From Amycolatopsis nalaikhensis (GTDB taxonomy: Bacteria; Actinomycetota; Actinomycetes; Mycobacteriales; Pseudonocardiaceae), in contig NZ_CP127173.1 of assembly GCF_030264295.1 (NCBI RefSeq), forward strand, positions 7,757,501 to 7,821,500: a stretch of DNA of 64,000 nt, written 5' to 3'. This document shows, in pieces, positions 44,996-53,743 of the stretch (its first letter is position 1; every line of letters starts with the position of its first letter). The translations under genes were made by a program, and so were the position numbers. The notes beneath the pieces are model-generated. The model was not told the DNA's origin. It saw only the letters and a program-made list of their open reading frames with translations, and did no database searches.

Positions 44996-45013
44996 TGTTC
45001 AGCCTGCTGAACA
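44996..45013. promoter_or_regulatory. MarR operator between marR-like and MMPL genes
   Basis: TGTTCAGC-CT-GCTGAACA is a perfect inverted repeat with 8-bp arms, placed 26 bp upstream of the regulator start and 36 bp upstream of the exporter start. It has the size and position expected for MarR repression of both promoters. Confidence 0.65.
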
Positions 45014-45049
45014 ATTGGTCGTGTCCCACGCGAAAGGACCTTAGCGACC

Positions 45050-47113
45050 ATGAACGACAACCCGCGCCGCCTCCGCTGGCTGATCCCGGCCCTCCTGGTG
45101 ATCGCCTGGCTCGCGCTGGGCGGGTTCGGCGGGCCGTTCGCCGGAAAGCTCAGCGAAGTCGCGAAGAACGACAACGCCGCCTTCCTGCCGCGCTCGGCCG
45201 AGGCCACCGAGGTCTCCGACGAGCAGAAGGCGTTCAGCCCGCGCCAGGTCCTGCCCGCGACCGTCGTCGCCGAGCGCACCAGCGGGCTGAACGCCGAAGA
45301 CCGGAGCTTCCTCGACGCCAAGGCACGCGAGCTGGGCGGCGTCCCCGGGGTCGCCGGGCCACTCGGGCAACCCGAAAAAGCGCCGCGTGACGACCAGGCC
45401 ATGCAGCTGGCCGTCCCGATCCTCGCCGACGGCAACCCGGCCGACGTCGTCAAGGAGGTCCGCACGCGCCTGGCGGGTGCTCCGGCCGGGCTCACCGTGC
45501 TGGTCACCGGCCCGGCCGGGCAGATCGCCGACCTGGTGAAGGCCTTCGGCGGCATCGACGGCATCCTGCTGCTGGTCGCGGGCGGCGTGGTCGCCCTGAT
45601 CCTCGTCGCGGTCTACCGCAGCCCGCTGCTGCCGTTCCTGGTGCTGCTGTCGGCGGTGTTCGCGCTCGGGCTCGCCAGCCTCGTCGTCTACCTGCTGGCC
45701 AAGCACGACGTCCTCGCGCTCAACGGCCAGAGCCAGGGCATCCTGTCGATCCTCGTCTTCGGCGCCGCGACGGACTACGCGCTGCTGCTCGTCGCGCGGT
45801 TTCGGGAGCAGCTTCGCGACACCCCGAGCCGGTTCGACGCGCTGAAACTCGCCTGGCGCGCGACGCTCGAGCCGATCGCCGCATCGGCGGGCACCGTCGT
45901 GCTCGGCGTGCTCTGCCTGCTGTTCAGCGACCTCAACTCCAACAAGGGACTGGGCCCGGTCGCGGCGATCGGCATCGGGGCCGCGCTGCTGGCGTCGACG
46001 ACGTTCCTGCCCGCCGCGCTGGCCCTGTGCGGGCGCGGCGCGTTCTGGCCGTTCAAGCCCGCGCTGGGCTCGCCGCACCCGGAGACGTCGGGGCTCTGGG
46101 GCCGTGTGGCCGGGCTGGTCGGCCGCCGTCCGCGCGCGGTCTGGGTGGTGACGGCGCTCGTGCTGGGGGTCGGCGTCGCGTTCCTGCCGCAGCTCAAGGC
46201 GTCCGGCACGGCGCAGTCCGACGTCTTCCTCACCGAGGTCGAATCGACGACCGGCCAGGAGGTCCTCGGCAGGCACTTCCCGGGCGGGCTGGGCGCGCCC
46301 GCGATCACGACCGCCGACGCCGGTGCGCTGCCGGCCGTGCTCCAGGCGTCCACAATGGACGGAGTGGCGCGGTCGTTCCCGCTGCCCGGCCCGGACGGGC
46401 AGCCCAAGGTGGTGAACGGGCGCGTGCAGATCCTGTCCGTGCTCACCGACCCGGCGGACTCCGAAGCGGCGGTGGCGACGGTCGCCGATCTGCGCGACGC
46501 CGTCCACGCGGTGCCCGGCGCGAACGCGAAGGTCGGCGGCCCGACGGCGATCCAGCTCGACACGCAGGAAACCTCGAAACGCGACCGCGCCCTGATCATC
46601 CCGATCGTGCTGCTGGTGATCTTCCTGGTGCTGGCCCTGTTGCTCCGATCGCTGCTCGCACCGCTGCTGCTGATCGCGACGGTGGTGCTGTCGTTCGCGG
46701 CGACGATGGGCGTGTCGGCGCTGGTGTTCAACCACGTCTTCGGGTTCCCGGGCGCGGACCCGGTCGTGCCGTTGTTCGGGTTCGTCTTCCTGGTGGCGCT
46801 CGGGATCGACTACAACATCTTCCTGATGACCCGGGTCCGCGAGGAGGCACTGACCCGCGGCACGCGCGACGGGACGCTGCGCGGGCTGACGCTGACCGGC
46901 GGGGTGATCACGTCGGCGGGGGTCGTGCTCGCGGCGACGTTCTCCGCGCTCGCCGTGATCCCGATCCTGTTCCTCGCCCAGATCGCGTTCATCGTCGCGT
47001 TCGGCGTCCTGCTGGACACGCTGCTGGTGCGCTCGCTGCTCGTGCCCGCCCTGACCGTCGACGTCGGGCGCCGCGTCTGGTGGCCGTCGAAGCTGGCGAG
47101 GGCGACCGACTAG
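45050..47113 (+). CDS. MMPL-family transporter (RND-type exporter)
   Basis: The 687-residue membrane protein has one N-terminal helix, a periplasmic-type loop, then two blocks of five to six helices, the MMPL plan. Seen are GQSQGILSILVFGAATDYALLL (split across helix 4) and the matching second-half segment FVFLVALGIDYNIFLMTRVREE, whose Asp-Tyr pairs carry the proton relay in MmpL proteins. It would export a lipid, siderophore or drug. Regulated by the divergent MarR. Its stop shares CTAG (47110-47113) with the convergent STAS gene. Confidence 0.92.
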   Translation: MNDNPRRLRWLIPALLVIAWLALGGFGGPFAGKLSEVAKNDNAAFLPRSAEATEVSDEQKAFSPRQVLPATVVAERTSGLNAEDRSFLDAKARELGGVPGVAGPLGQPEKAPRDDQAMQLAVPILADGNPADVVKEVRTRLAGAPAGLTVLVTGPAGQIADLVKAFGGIDGILLLVAGGVVALILVAVYRSPLLPFLVLLSAVFALGLASLVVYLLAKHDVLALNGQSQGILSILVFGAATDYALLLVARFREQLRDTPSRFDALKLAWRATLEPIAASAGTVVLGVLCLLFSDLNSNKGLGPVAAIGIGAALLASTTFLPAALALCGRGAFWPFKPALGSPHPETSGLWGRVAGLVGRRPRAVWVVTALVLGVGVAFLPQLKASGTAQSDVFLTEVESTTGQEVLGRHFPGGLGAPAITTADAGALPAVLQASTMDGVARSFPLPGPDGQPKVVNGRVQILSVLTDPADSEAAVATVADLRDAVHAVPGANAKVGGPTAIQLDTQETSKRDRALIIPIVLLVIFLVLALLLRSLLAPLLLIATVVLSFAATMGVSALVFNHVFGFPGADPVVPLFGFVFLVALGIDYNIFLMTRVREEALTRGTRDGTLRGLTLTGGVITSAGVVLAATFSALAVIPILFLAQIAFIVAFGVLLDTLLVRSLLVPALTVDVGRRVWWPSKLARATD

Positions 47114-47457
47114 GAGTCGCGGCGGACGCGTGCGCCGCCGTCCTCGCCTGTGAGGTAGGCCGTCGTGCCGGTGAGGGCGAGCAGCCGGTCCAGCGCGGGC
47201 GGGCGGTTGTCCAGGTGCAGCCGGGCGCCCGCGGCGGTGACCACGCGGTGGACCCGCAGGAGGGCCGACAGTCCGGAGGAGTCGCAGAAGACGATCCCGG
47301 CGCAGTCGAGCCGCACCTCGCGGACGCCGGGGTGGTCGGCCAGCCGGTCGGTGACCAGCCGCGGCAGTCGCGCGGCCGTGGCGAACTCCAGTTCGCCGTC
47401 GAGCGTGACGCGGGCCGTCACGCCGTCGGGGCAGCTCCAGGCGCACGTCCACGTCAT
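47110..47457 (-). CDS. STAS-domain anti-sigma factor antagonist (last gene of the signalling operon)
   Basis: The 115-residue protein has a STAS fold with the canonical phospho-loop GIVFCDSSGLSALL, so it can be phosphorylated by an RsbW-type kinase and dephosphorylated by a PP2C phosphatase. It overlaps the B12 photosensor gene by 4 bp and is the fifth gene of a minus-strand operon that also encodes such a kinase and phosphatase. Confidence 0.88.
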   Translation of the reverse strand: MTWTCAWSCPDGVTARVTLDGELEFATAARLPRLVTDRLADHPGVREVRLDCAGIVFCDSSGLSALLRVHRVVTAAGARLHLDNRPPALDRLLALTGTTAYLTGEDGGARVRRDS

Positions 47458-48503
47458 GCCGTCAGCTCCGCGCGGGCGTCGCGGAGCAGGCCCGTGGCCC
47501 GCGGGAAGTCGCGCAGCTCCGCCTCGAGCAGGTCGAGCGCGGGCACCAGCGAGGCCGCCGGGACGCCGCGGGCGGTGAGGATCCCGGCGGTCCAGGTCAG
47601 GAATCCGGTGAACAGCTCGGCGTCACCGACGTAGAGCGCCGTCGCCAGGAACTCGACGATGTGCGCGACGTCCTCGGCCGTGTGCCGGCGCTGCTGTTCG
47701 GTGTAGGTCCGCATGGCCGGGATCCGCTCTTCCAGCCCCGCGAGCACGGCTTTGACGAGTCGCCCGGACGTGCGCGTGACCAGCGTGTACTCCTGGTCGG
47801 CCAGGTGCGGCAGGTCGTCGAGCGGCTGGTGCCCGGTCTGCGGCCGGGGGAGCGGCCGCGCCAGCCGGTCGGCGGCCGACCGCGCGTCGGGCGCCCACGC
47901 CTCGGCGCCGAGCAGCCGCGCGTACCGGCCGTCGGGACCGAACGCCGCACCTCCGGCGATGACCGGGGTCGCCGCCGCCTGGCACGCGGTGATCGTGGCG
48001 TGCGCGGTCGGCAGCCGGGTCGCGATCGAGCCGGACAGCGCGACCGCGTCCGGTCCGGTGCGGTGCAGGTGGGCCACCAGGTGCGGGGCCGGGACCTGCG
48101 CGCCGAGGTAGTCGACGTGGAACCCGCGCAGCCGCAGCACCTCGGCGAGCAGCCGGGCGGGCATCGCGTGCCATTCGCCGTCGACGCAGGCGACCGTGAC
48201 CCGGCCGAGGCGCGGCTCCGGCCGGGGCAGCACGTAGCCGAACGCGGCGATCACGCGGTCGTTGATCGCCGTGGCCGTGTGCTCCTGCGCGACGGTGAGT
48301 CGGTTGGCCGCCCACTCCTGCCCGACCCGCCGCTGCACGGCGCCGATCACGTCGAGCAGCACGCTCTCCGGGTCGGTCCCGTCGCCCAGCGCCTGGACCA
48401 CGATGTCGCCCGCGGCGTACTCGTCGCCGGTCGTGACGGCCTGCCAGAGCCGCTCGGCGTGCTCGGCCACGCCGGTCCGGCCGGTGGCGGTGGTCGTGCT
48501 CAT
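47454..48503 (-). CDS. CarH-like B12-binding photosensor domain protein without HTH, with C-terminal helical domain
   Basis: The 349-residue protein starts with a four-helix cobalamin cap containing W-x9-EH (Trp64, Glu74, His75), the signature that distinguishes light-sensing adenosylcobalamin proteins such as CarH. A Rossmann B12 domain (about 100-220) carries the lower-ligand motif DGEWHAMP (His112; Pro replaces the usual Gly). CarH's MerR HTH is absent. Residues about 240-349 are helical (MRTYTEQQRRHTAEDVAHIV) and resemble sensor bundles of stressosome or RsbR-like proteins. Start ATG 48503 overlaps the phosphatase stop. Its position in a partner-switching operon suggests light acts on anti-sigma signalling. 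Confidence 0.85.
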   Translation of the reverse strand: MSTTTATGRTGVAEHAERLWQAVTTGDEYAAGDIVVQALGDGTDPESVLLDVIGAVQRRVGQEWAANRLTVAQEHTATAINDRVIAAFGYVLPRPEPRLGRVTVACVDGEWHAMPARLLAEVLRLRGFHVDYLGAQVPAPHLVAHLHRTGPDAVALSGSIATRLPTAHATITACQAAATPVIAGGAAFGPDGRYARLLGAEAWAPDARSAADRLARPLPRPQTGHQPLDDLPHLADQEYTLVTRTSGRLVKAVLAGLEERIPAMRTYTEQQRRHTAEDVAHIVEFLATALYVGDAELFTGFLTWTAGILTARGVPAASLVPALDLLEAELRDFPRATGLLRDARAELTA

Positions 48504-50269
48504 GCGGTGTACCTCCCGGGGCCGTGGCCGCCGACCGCGGCCAGGTGCTGCCCGCGGGGCGCGGTGATCGCCAGCACGGCCATGTCGTCGTGGGTGCCGC
48601 GCCCGATCCACTGCGAGGCGAGCATCTGCACGCGCTCGGCGACGGCGTCGGCCGGCATGTTCGCGCACTCGGCGACGGCGTCGCGGAGCCGGTCTTCGCC
48701 GAACATCTCGTCGCCGAGCGGGCCGCCCTTGGCCTCGATGATCCCGTCGGTGTAGAGCAGGCAGGTCTCGCCCGGCGCGAGCGTGATGTCGGCGCTCACC
48801 GAGGTGATCTCGGGCAGCACGCCGATCAGGCTGCCGCGGCTGTCGGCCTCCTCGACCCGGCCGTCGGCCCGCACGACCAGCGGCGGCGGGTGGCCGGCAC
48901 AGGTGACGCGCAGCCGGACCGACGCGCCTTCGCGGCGGGCGGAGGCCAGCACCAGGGTGACGTAGCGGGCGTCCGCGTTGCCGCCGATGGTGCGGTTCAG
49001 CAGGTCGAGCAGCCGGTGGTGGTCACCGGCCATCGGCAGCAGCGCGCGCAGCGTGGTGCGGATCTTGCCGGTCAGCACGGCCGCGTCGAGGCCCTTGCCG
49101 CAGACGTCACCGAGCACGGCGAGCGACTCGTCGGCCTCGGTCGTGACCGCCGGGTGGACGTCGTAGAAGTCGCCACCGATCCGTTCGCCGTCGAGGGCTG
49201 GGCGGTACCGGCCGGCGAACTCGACGCCGCCGAGTTGTTCCAGCGCGGGCGGCAGCAGCTCGCGCATCAGGGTGTCGGTGATCGAGGCCTGGAGCGCGAA
49301 CACGCGGGCCGCGGACATCGCGGCCCCCGCGCGGGCCGCGAACAGCCGCGCGAAGGGCTCTTCCTGCTCGCTGAACGACGCCCGGTCGCCGCGGCGCAGC
49401 AGGACCAGCGCGCCTGCCGGGACACCGTGGCCGGGCAGCGGCGTCACGACGACGGAACCGGGCGGCCCGAAGCCGCCGGGCCGCACCCAGGCGGGCGCGG
49501 AGCCGGGGTCGAGCCAGCGCGAGGGCACGGGCGGGAACCCCTGGAGGGCCTCGCCGAGGCCCGGCAGCTCGTCCGGGTCGATTTCCAGCCGGGTCCGGAC
49601 GGGTTCGCCGCCCCGCACGCAGGAAACGGCGGGGTAGCCACCCCCGGCGGCCGGCGCGACGACGAGCGCGGCGTCGGCGAGGTGCTGCGCGGCGAGCCGG
49701 GCGGCGACCTCCATGCAGCGGTCGAGGTTGAGCGAACCCAGCAGCGCGGCGGAGGCGGCGCTGAGGAACGCGGTCCGTTCCTGTTCTTCGGCGAGGGCCG
49801 CGCGGGCCGAGTGGAGGTCGGTTTCGTCGACCAGCCACCAGGTGACGCCGTCTTCGTGCGGCACCGGGTGCGCGGCGAACGCACGGTCGGCTGCCTCGCC
49901 GCGGACGATGTCGTTGGTGCCGCGCGCGTGGGCTTCGCCGAGCCAGTTCGCGATCGCGGCCAGGGGCGCGCCGGGGCTGGCTTCGGGGAAGAGCGCGCGG
50001 GCGGCTGAGTTGAGGTCTTGGAGGAGCCCGGATGCGTCGGCCACCACCGCGGGTGTGGGCGCGGTGGTCCAGCTGGGGTCGGTGGTGTGCGGATTGGGCT
50101 GCGGGGTTCGGCTGGCGTGGTCGGTGGTCGAACCGCGGCTGCCGGAGTGTGAGGTGGTCAGCGTGTCGCGCTCCGAATCGGCGTCGGCGTGGTCGGCGGC
50201 GGGTGTGGCGGCCCATCCCGGGGCACCGGTGCGGGGCGTCGCCGACGCGGGGTGCGCCGGGTCAGCCAC
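48500..50269 (-). CDS. PAS/GAF-containing PP2C (SpoIIE/RsbU-type) protein phosphatase
   Basis: The 589-residue protein has a Ser/Thr-rich N-terminus, a PAS-like region (about 70-150), a GAF domain (about 165-320) and a C-terminal PP2C domain (about 350-580): GERIGGDFYDV, LGDVCGKGLDAAVLTGKIR, TCAGHPPPLVV and CLLYTDGIIEA with metal-binding Asp residues. It should dephosphorylate one or both STAS proteins of the operon. GTG 50269 overlaps the HATPase gene by 8 bp. Input through GAF and the neighbouring B12 protein is likely. Confidence 0.9.
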   Translation of the reverse strand: MADPAHPASATPRTGAPGWAATPAADHADADSERDTLTTSHSGSRGSTTDHASRTPQPNPHTTDPSWTTAPTPAVVADASGLLQDLNSAARALFPEASPGAPLAAIANWLGEAHARGTNDIVRGEAADRAFAAHPVPHEDGVTWWLVDETDLHSARAALAEEQERTAFLSAASAALLGSLNLDRCMEVAARLAAQHLADAALVVAPAAGGGYPAVSCVRGGEPVRTRLEIDPDELPGLGEALQGFPPVPSRWLDPGSAPAWVRPGGFGPPGSVVVTPLPGHGVPAGALVLLRRGDRASFSEQEEPFARLFAARAGAAMSAARVFALQASITDTLMRELLPPALEQLGGVEFAGRYRPALDGERIGGDFYDVHPAVTTEADESLAVLGDVCGKGLDAAVLTGKIRTTLRALLPMAGDHHRLLDLLNRTIGGNADARYVTLVLASARREGASVRLRVTCAGHPPPLVVRADGRVEEADSRGSLIGVLPEITSVSADITLAPGETCLLYTDGIIEAKGGPLGDEMFGEDRLRDAVAECANMPADAVAERVQMLASQWIGRGTHDDMAVLAITAPRGQHLAAVGGHGPGRYTA

Positions 50270-50684
50270 GGGCGCCCGCCGGGCCCGGGTCGGTCGGCAG
50301 CTCGGCCCACAGCGTCTTGCCGCCCGGACGGCGCAGCTGCCCCCACGCCGCGGCGCAGCGCTCCACCAGCAGCAACCCGCGGCCGCCCTGGTCGGAGGGG
50401 GCTCGGCGGCGGGCCGGTTCGCGGGCGCCGTCGTCGACCTCGATGCGCAGGCGGGCCGCGCCCGGCAGCAGGCGCACGTGGAACGGTGCGTGGCCGTGGC
50501 GCAACGCGTTCGACGTCAGCTCGTCCACCACCATCACGGCCGTGCTGACGACGTTCGCCGGGAACGTGCTCAGCACCGCGCGGACCCAGTGGCGGACCTT
50601 GGCCAGTTCCGTGAGCTCGGCCGTGATGCCCAGCTCGTGCCGGACGGCGGACGGTCCGGTCCACCGGGTCCCGGAGGCCGTCAC
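50262..50684 (-). CDS. Anti-sigma factor / serine-protein kinase (HATPase_c, RsbW-like)
   Basis: The 140-residue protein is a single GHKL ATPase domain: N-box VDELTSNALRHGHAP, then EVDDGAREPA and GGRGLLLVERCAAAWG. Such proteins bind a sigma factor and phosphorylate STAS antagonists. GTG start at 50684 overlaps the STAS stop by 4 bp. No sigma factor gene is in the window, so its target is elsewhere. Confidence 0.88.
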   Translation of the reverse strand: MTASGTRWTGPSAVRHELGITAELTELAKVRHWVRAVLSTFPANVVSTAVMVVDELTSNALRHGHAPFHVRLLPGAARLRIEVDDGAREPARRRAPSDQGGRGLLLVERCAAAWGQLRRPGGKTLWAELPTDPGPAGARG

Positions 50685-51067
50685 GTCTCTTCGCCCCAGG
50701 AGGCGCGCGCCGCGTCGACGCTCGGGTGCACCGGCAGCACGGCGCCGAGGCCGAGCAGCTCGATCGGGCGCACCACGGCGGGCACGGTCGAGGCGATCGC
50801 GAACCGGCCGCCCGCCTCGGCCAGCCGCCCGGCGAGCCGCAGCAGGGCCTGCAGGCAGCTCGAGTCGCAGAACCGGACCTCGGTCATGTCCACGACGACC
50901 CGGCGGGCGCCGGGGTCGGCGGGGAACAGGTCGGCGAGCTTCGGTGAAACCGCGAAGTCGAACTCGCCGCGCAGGCGGTAGACGCTCAGCTCGGGGGCTT
51001 CGTCGGCTTCCAGAGACCAGCCCTCACCGGAGGACCGCTGCCGTGGCCGCGTCGCGTCGGTGGTCAT
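50681..51067 (-). CDS. STAS-domain anti-sigma factor antagonist (first gene of the signalling operon)
   Basis: The 128-residue protein has a STAS fold with acceptor loop EVRFCDSSCLQALL (DSS retained, the following Gly replaced by Cys). ATG 51067 follows TGGAG. It heads the minus-strand operon STAS - HATPase - PP2C - B12 sensor - STAS, in which all junctions overlap by 4-8 bp. Confidence 0.9.
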   Translation of the reverse strand: MTTDATRPRQRSSGEGWSLEADEAPELSVYRLRGEFDFAVSPKLADLFPADPGARRVVVDMTEVRFCDSSCLQALLRLAGRLAEAGGRFAIASTVPAVVRPIELLGLGAVLPVHPSVDAARASWGEET

Positions 51068-51168
51068 GACGACTCCAGGATCGGGGATCGGGGTCGCGGG
51101 CTGGCGGCTCAACCTACTCCCGTCGCAATCTACCAGCGCCGTCCCGCGCGGGCAGCGCGGCGCGCCCG

Positions 51169-52332
51169 TCACTGTCCTTTGAGGACAGTATCGGGTTCGG
51201 CCGCGGGCTCCGGCGTCGCGGCGGCCGGCGGCACGATGGCGACGTCGACCGTGCGGGTCAGCCGCTCGTAGGGCGCCCGGTGCTCGTCGTCGAGGAGCAC
51301 CGCCAGCGGCGTCCAGACGCCCACCACGAACACCGACGCCGCCAGCGCGACCGGCAGGAGCAGCTGCTCGGGGTGGTGGCCGAGGTCCCAGCGGTCCAGG
51401 TCCAGCACCAGCCACGTGAGCCACAGCGGCGAGAGCAGGATGCCGTTGCGGACCAGCAGCGCGATCGGCCCCGCCCGCCGCCCGCTGCGCCGCGCGACGC
51501 GCAGCAGCATCGCGCGCTTGCCGGGCGTCGAGCCGGTCACCGCGGGCAGCACCACGAACCAGACGAGGGCGAGGATGACGACCGGCGTGTCGCGGTGGGC
51601 GAGGTCTTCGCCGAAGAGCGTCAGGATGCCGAAGAGGAACCCGAGCAGCGCGGCGAACCCGAGCAGGTCGGTGACCAGCGCGAACAGTCGCCTGGTGAAC
51701 GTGACCTTCGCGGCGTAGCGACGGCGGTCGTGCTCCGGTTCCAGAGCGGGCAGCAGCCGGCCGAGCGGGCCGGCCAGCAGCCAGCCCACGACGACGCCGG
51801 TGGTGTTGAGCAGCAGGTCGTCCACGCTGAAGAGCCGGTACGGGCACGGGTAGACGAACCACAGCCCGGTCAGCTGCGTCAGTTCGAAGAAGAGCGAGAC
51901 GCCGAAGCCGATCAGCGTCGCGGGCAGCAGCCGCATCCGCCGCGCGTACCGGGCGTAGAACCCGAGCGGGGCCAGCATCACGACGTTCAGCGCGGTGGTC
52001 CAGACCGCCGGGTTGTGCAGCAGCGCGCCGGGGCTCCAGTGCCCGCGGGCCCGCTGCGATACGACTTCGATGAAGTAGAACGGCCGCAGCTGCGGAGAAC
52101 TGGCGTACGTGTGCCCCGCGCAGTAGTCCGGGTCGGCGGGCAGCGGCAGCACCGTCTGCGTCGCGATCGCCAAGAGGTAGAAGAGAAAAGCGTAGAACAC
52201 GAACGTCGGCCACCCGCCGGCGCGGCCGCGGCGGCGGTAGCTGACGAACGCCGCCGGCAGCATGACGGCCAGCACGAGCACCGGGAAGAGGATGAGGGCG
52301 GTCCGGACGGGGACGAGGTAGGTGGCGACCAC
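51169..52332 (-). CDS. VanZ-RDD fusion membrane protein
   Basis: The 387-residue protein has an N-terminal VanZ-like region (about 1-190, several helices, with NVVMLAPLGFYARY and FELTQLTGLW, then SVDDLLLNTTGVVVGWLL). A C-terminal RDD region follows (about 205-360, with RRLFALVTDLLGFAALLGF, GSTPGKRAMLLRV and LVRNGILLSPLW). VanZ proteins are linked to glycopeptide tolerance and RDD proteins to transport, but roles are poorly defined. GTG start at 52332. It is followed by the signalling operon on the same strand, 101 bp away. Confidence 0.87.
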   Translation of the reverse strand: MVATYLVPVRTALILFPVLVLAVMLPAAFVSYRRRGRAGGWPTFVFYAFLFYLLAIATQTVLPLPADPDYCAGHTYASSPQLRPFYFIEVVSQRARGHWSPGALLHNPAVWTTALNVVMLAPLGFYARYARRMRLLPATLIGFGVSLFFELTQLTGLWFVYPCPYRLFSVDDLLLNTTGVVVGWLLAGPLGRLLPALEPEHDRRRYAAKVTFTRRLFALVTDLLGFAALLGFLFGILTLFGEDLAHRDTPVVILALVWFVVLPAVTGSTPGKRAMLLRVARRSGRRAGPIALLVRNGILLSPLWLTWLVLDLDRWDLGHHPEQLLLPVALAASVFVVGVWTPLAVLLDDEHRAPYERLTRTVDVAIVPPAAATPEPAAEPDTVLKGQ

Positions 52333-52407
52333 GGTGCCGGTGGTACCCAGCCGCCGGGGGTGCCAAGCGTGGTTCCCCCGGTCGGCCGGGCGATCACCGG
52401 TCCCCGG

Positions 52408-52602
52408 TCACTGCGGCGGGGCGTCCTGCTGGCCGCCACCCTGCTGGTGCAGGTAGTCCTTCACCTTGTCCGAACCCTGGTCGATCTTGTCGGCGTGCTG
52501 GCCGAACCGCTGCTTGGCGGCTTCGGCGGCCTTGTCGACACCCTGGTCGGCCTTCTCCGGGTTCTTGCCGATCGCTTCCTTCGCCTTGTCGAAGAGATTC
52601 AT
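52408..52602 (-). CDS. MT0933-like small antitoxin-type protein
   Basis: The 64-residue hydrophilic helical protein begins MNLFDKAKEAIGKNPEKADQ and continues VDKAAEAAKQRFGQHADKID, a pattern of the actinobacterial MT0933/Rv0909-type family annotated as antitoxins. No toxin gene is adjacent, so a stress-protein role (CsbD-like) is equally possible. The ATG at 52602 is followed by the typical family start; longer in-frame extension is not credible. Confidence 0.78.
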   Translation of the reverse strand: MNLFDKAKEAIGKNPEKADQGVDKAAEAAKQRFGQHADKIDQGSDKVKDYLHQQGGGQQDAPPQ

Positions 52603-52810
52603 GGCCTCGGGCCTCCCGTTCGGAATCCGATCTTCGGACCCTTCCGAGGAGAACACCGGAGCAGCGGGCGTGCAACCGAATGGCTGCGGGCACTCACCTG
52701 TCGTGGGTATTCGCGCCCCTTTCCCGGGTGAAAGCCCCGGTCGCGGGTTTGAACCCGGCGGATTCGGGTAACGGCGACACCTTTTCGGGTCCGGCCCGGT
52801 CGGTACGGGC

Positions 52811-53743
52811 ATGAGCACATCCACGAAGGAAAAACGGGTGGTCGCCGTCGTCGGCGCCACCGGGCGGCAAGGTGGCGGGCTGGTCCGGTCGATCCTCGAA
52901 GCCGACGACGGGTTCGCCGTCCGCGCGCTCACCCGGGACCCGGAATCTCCGCAGGCGAAGGAATTGGCCGCGCTCGGGGTGGAACTGGTGGTCGCCGATC
53001 TCGACGACGCCCGTTCCGTCGAAGCGGCGTTTTCGGGCGCGTACGGCGCTTTCTGCGTCACGGCCGCGCAGGAACACCCGCCGGAACGGGAACGCGCGCA
53101 CGCGGCGACGATGGCCGCGGCCGCGCGGGCCGCCGGGCTCGCGCACGTCGTCTGGTCGACGTTCGAGGACACGCGGGCGTTCCTCCCGCCCGGCGACGAG
53201 CGGATGCCGGTGCTGCACGGGGAATACCGCGTCCCGCACTACGACGCGAAAGGCGCCTCGGACGCGGAGTTCCGCGGCGTGCCGACGACGTTCCTGCGCA
53301 CGGCGTTCTACTGGGAGAACCTCCTCGACGGCGGCGGCCCGGCCCGCGACGAGGACGGCGTCCGGCGGCTCGCCCTGCCGCTGGGGTCCGCGCGGCTGCC
53401 GGGGATCGCGGTGGCCGACATCGGCCGGTGCGCGTACGCGATCCTGCGCCGTCCGGACCTGGCGGGCCGGACCGTGAGCATCACCGGCGAAAACCTCACC
53501 GGCGCCGAGCTCGCGGCCGCGTTCGCCGACGTGCTCGGCGAGCCCGTGCGGTACGAGGACGTCCCGCTCGAGGTGCTCCGAAGTCTCGGCATCCCGCAGG
53601 CCGCCGAGCTGGCGAACATGTTCCGGTTCACCCAGGACTTCGAAACCGCGTACGCGGGGGCGCGCGATCCCGCCGAAGTCCGGAAACTACACCCCGGCCT
53701 GCTGACCTTCCGCCGCTGGCTGACCGAAAGGAACCCCCGATGA
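52811..53743 (+). CDS. NmrA/HSCARG-like NAD(P)-binding protein
   Basis: The 310-residue protein is an atypical short-chain dehydrogenase of the NmrA group: VVAVVGATGRQGGGLVRSIL (dinucleotide-binding GxxGxxG), AVRALTRDPES, VVADLDDARSV, then VVWSTFEDTR. The catalytic Tyr-x3-Lys is not conserved, so it probably senses NADPH/NADP ratio or is an NADPH-dependent reductase of unknown substrate. Its stop overlaps the next gene's ATG (ATGA). Confidence 0.9.
   Translation: MSTSTKEKRVVAVVGATGRQGGGLVRSILEADDGFAVRALTRDPESPQAKELAALGVELVVADLDDARSVEAAFSGAYGAFCVTAAQEHPPERERAHAATMAAAARAAGLAHVVWSTFEDTRAFLPPGDERMPVLHGEYRVPHYDAKGASDAEFRGVPTTFLRTAFYWENLLDGGGPARDEDGVRRLALPLGSARLPGIAVADIGRCAYAILRRPDLAGRTVSITGENLTGAELAAAFADVLGEPVRYEDVPLEVLRSLGIPQAAELANMFRFTQDFETAYAGARDPAEVRKLHPGLLTFRRWLTERNPR

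Noticed and set aside
47938..48503. MerR-type CarH transcription factor
   Set aside because: The B12 protein lacks any HTH upstream of the cap domain, so it is not a DNA-binding CarH.
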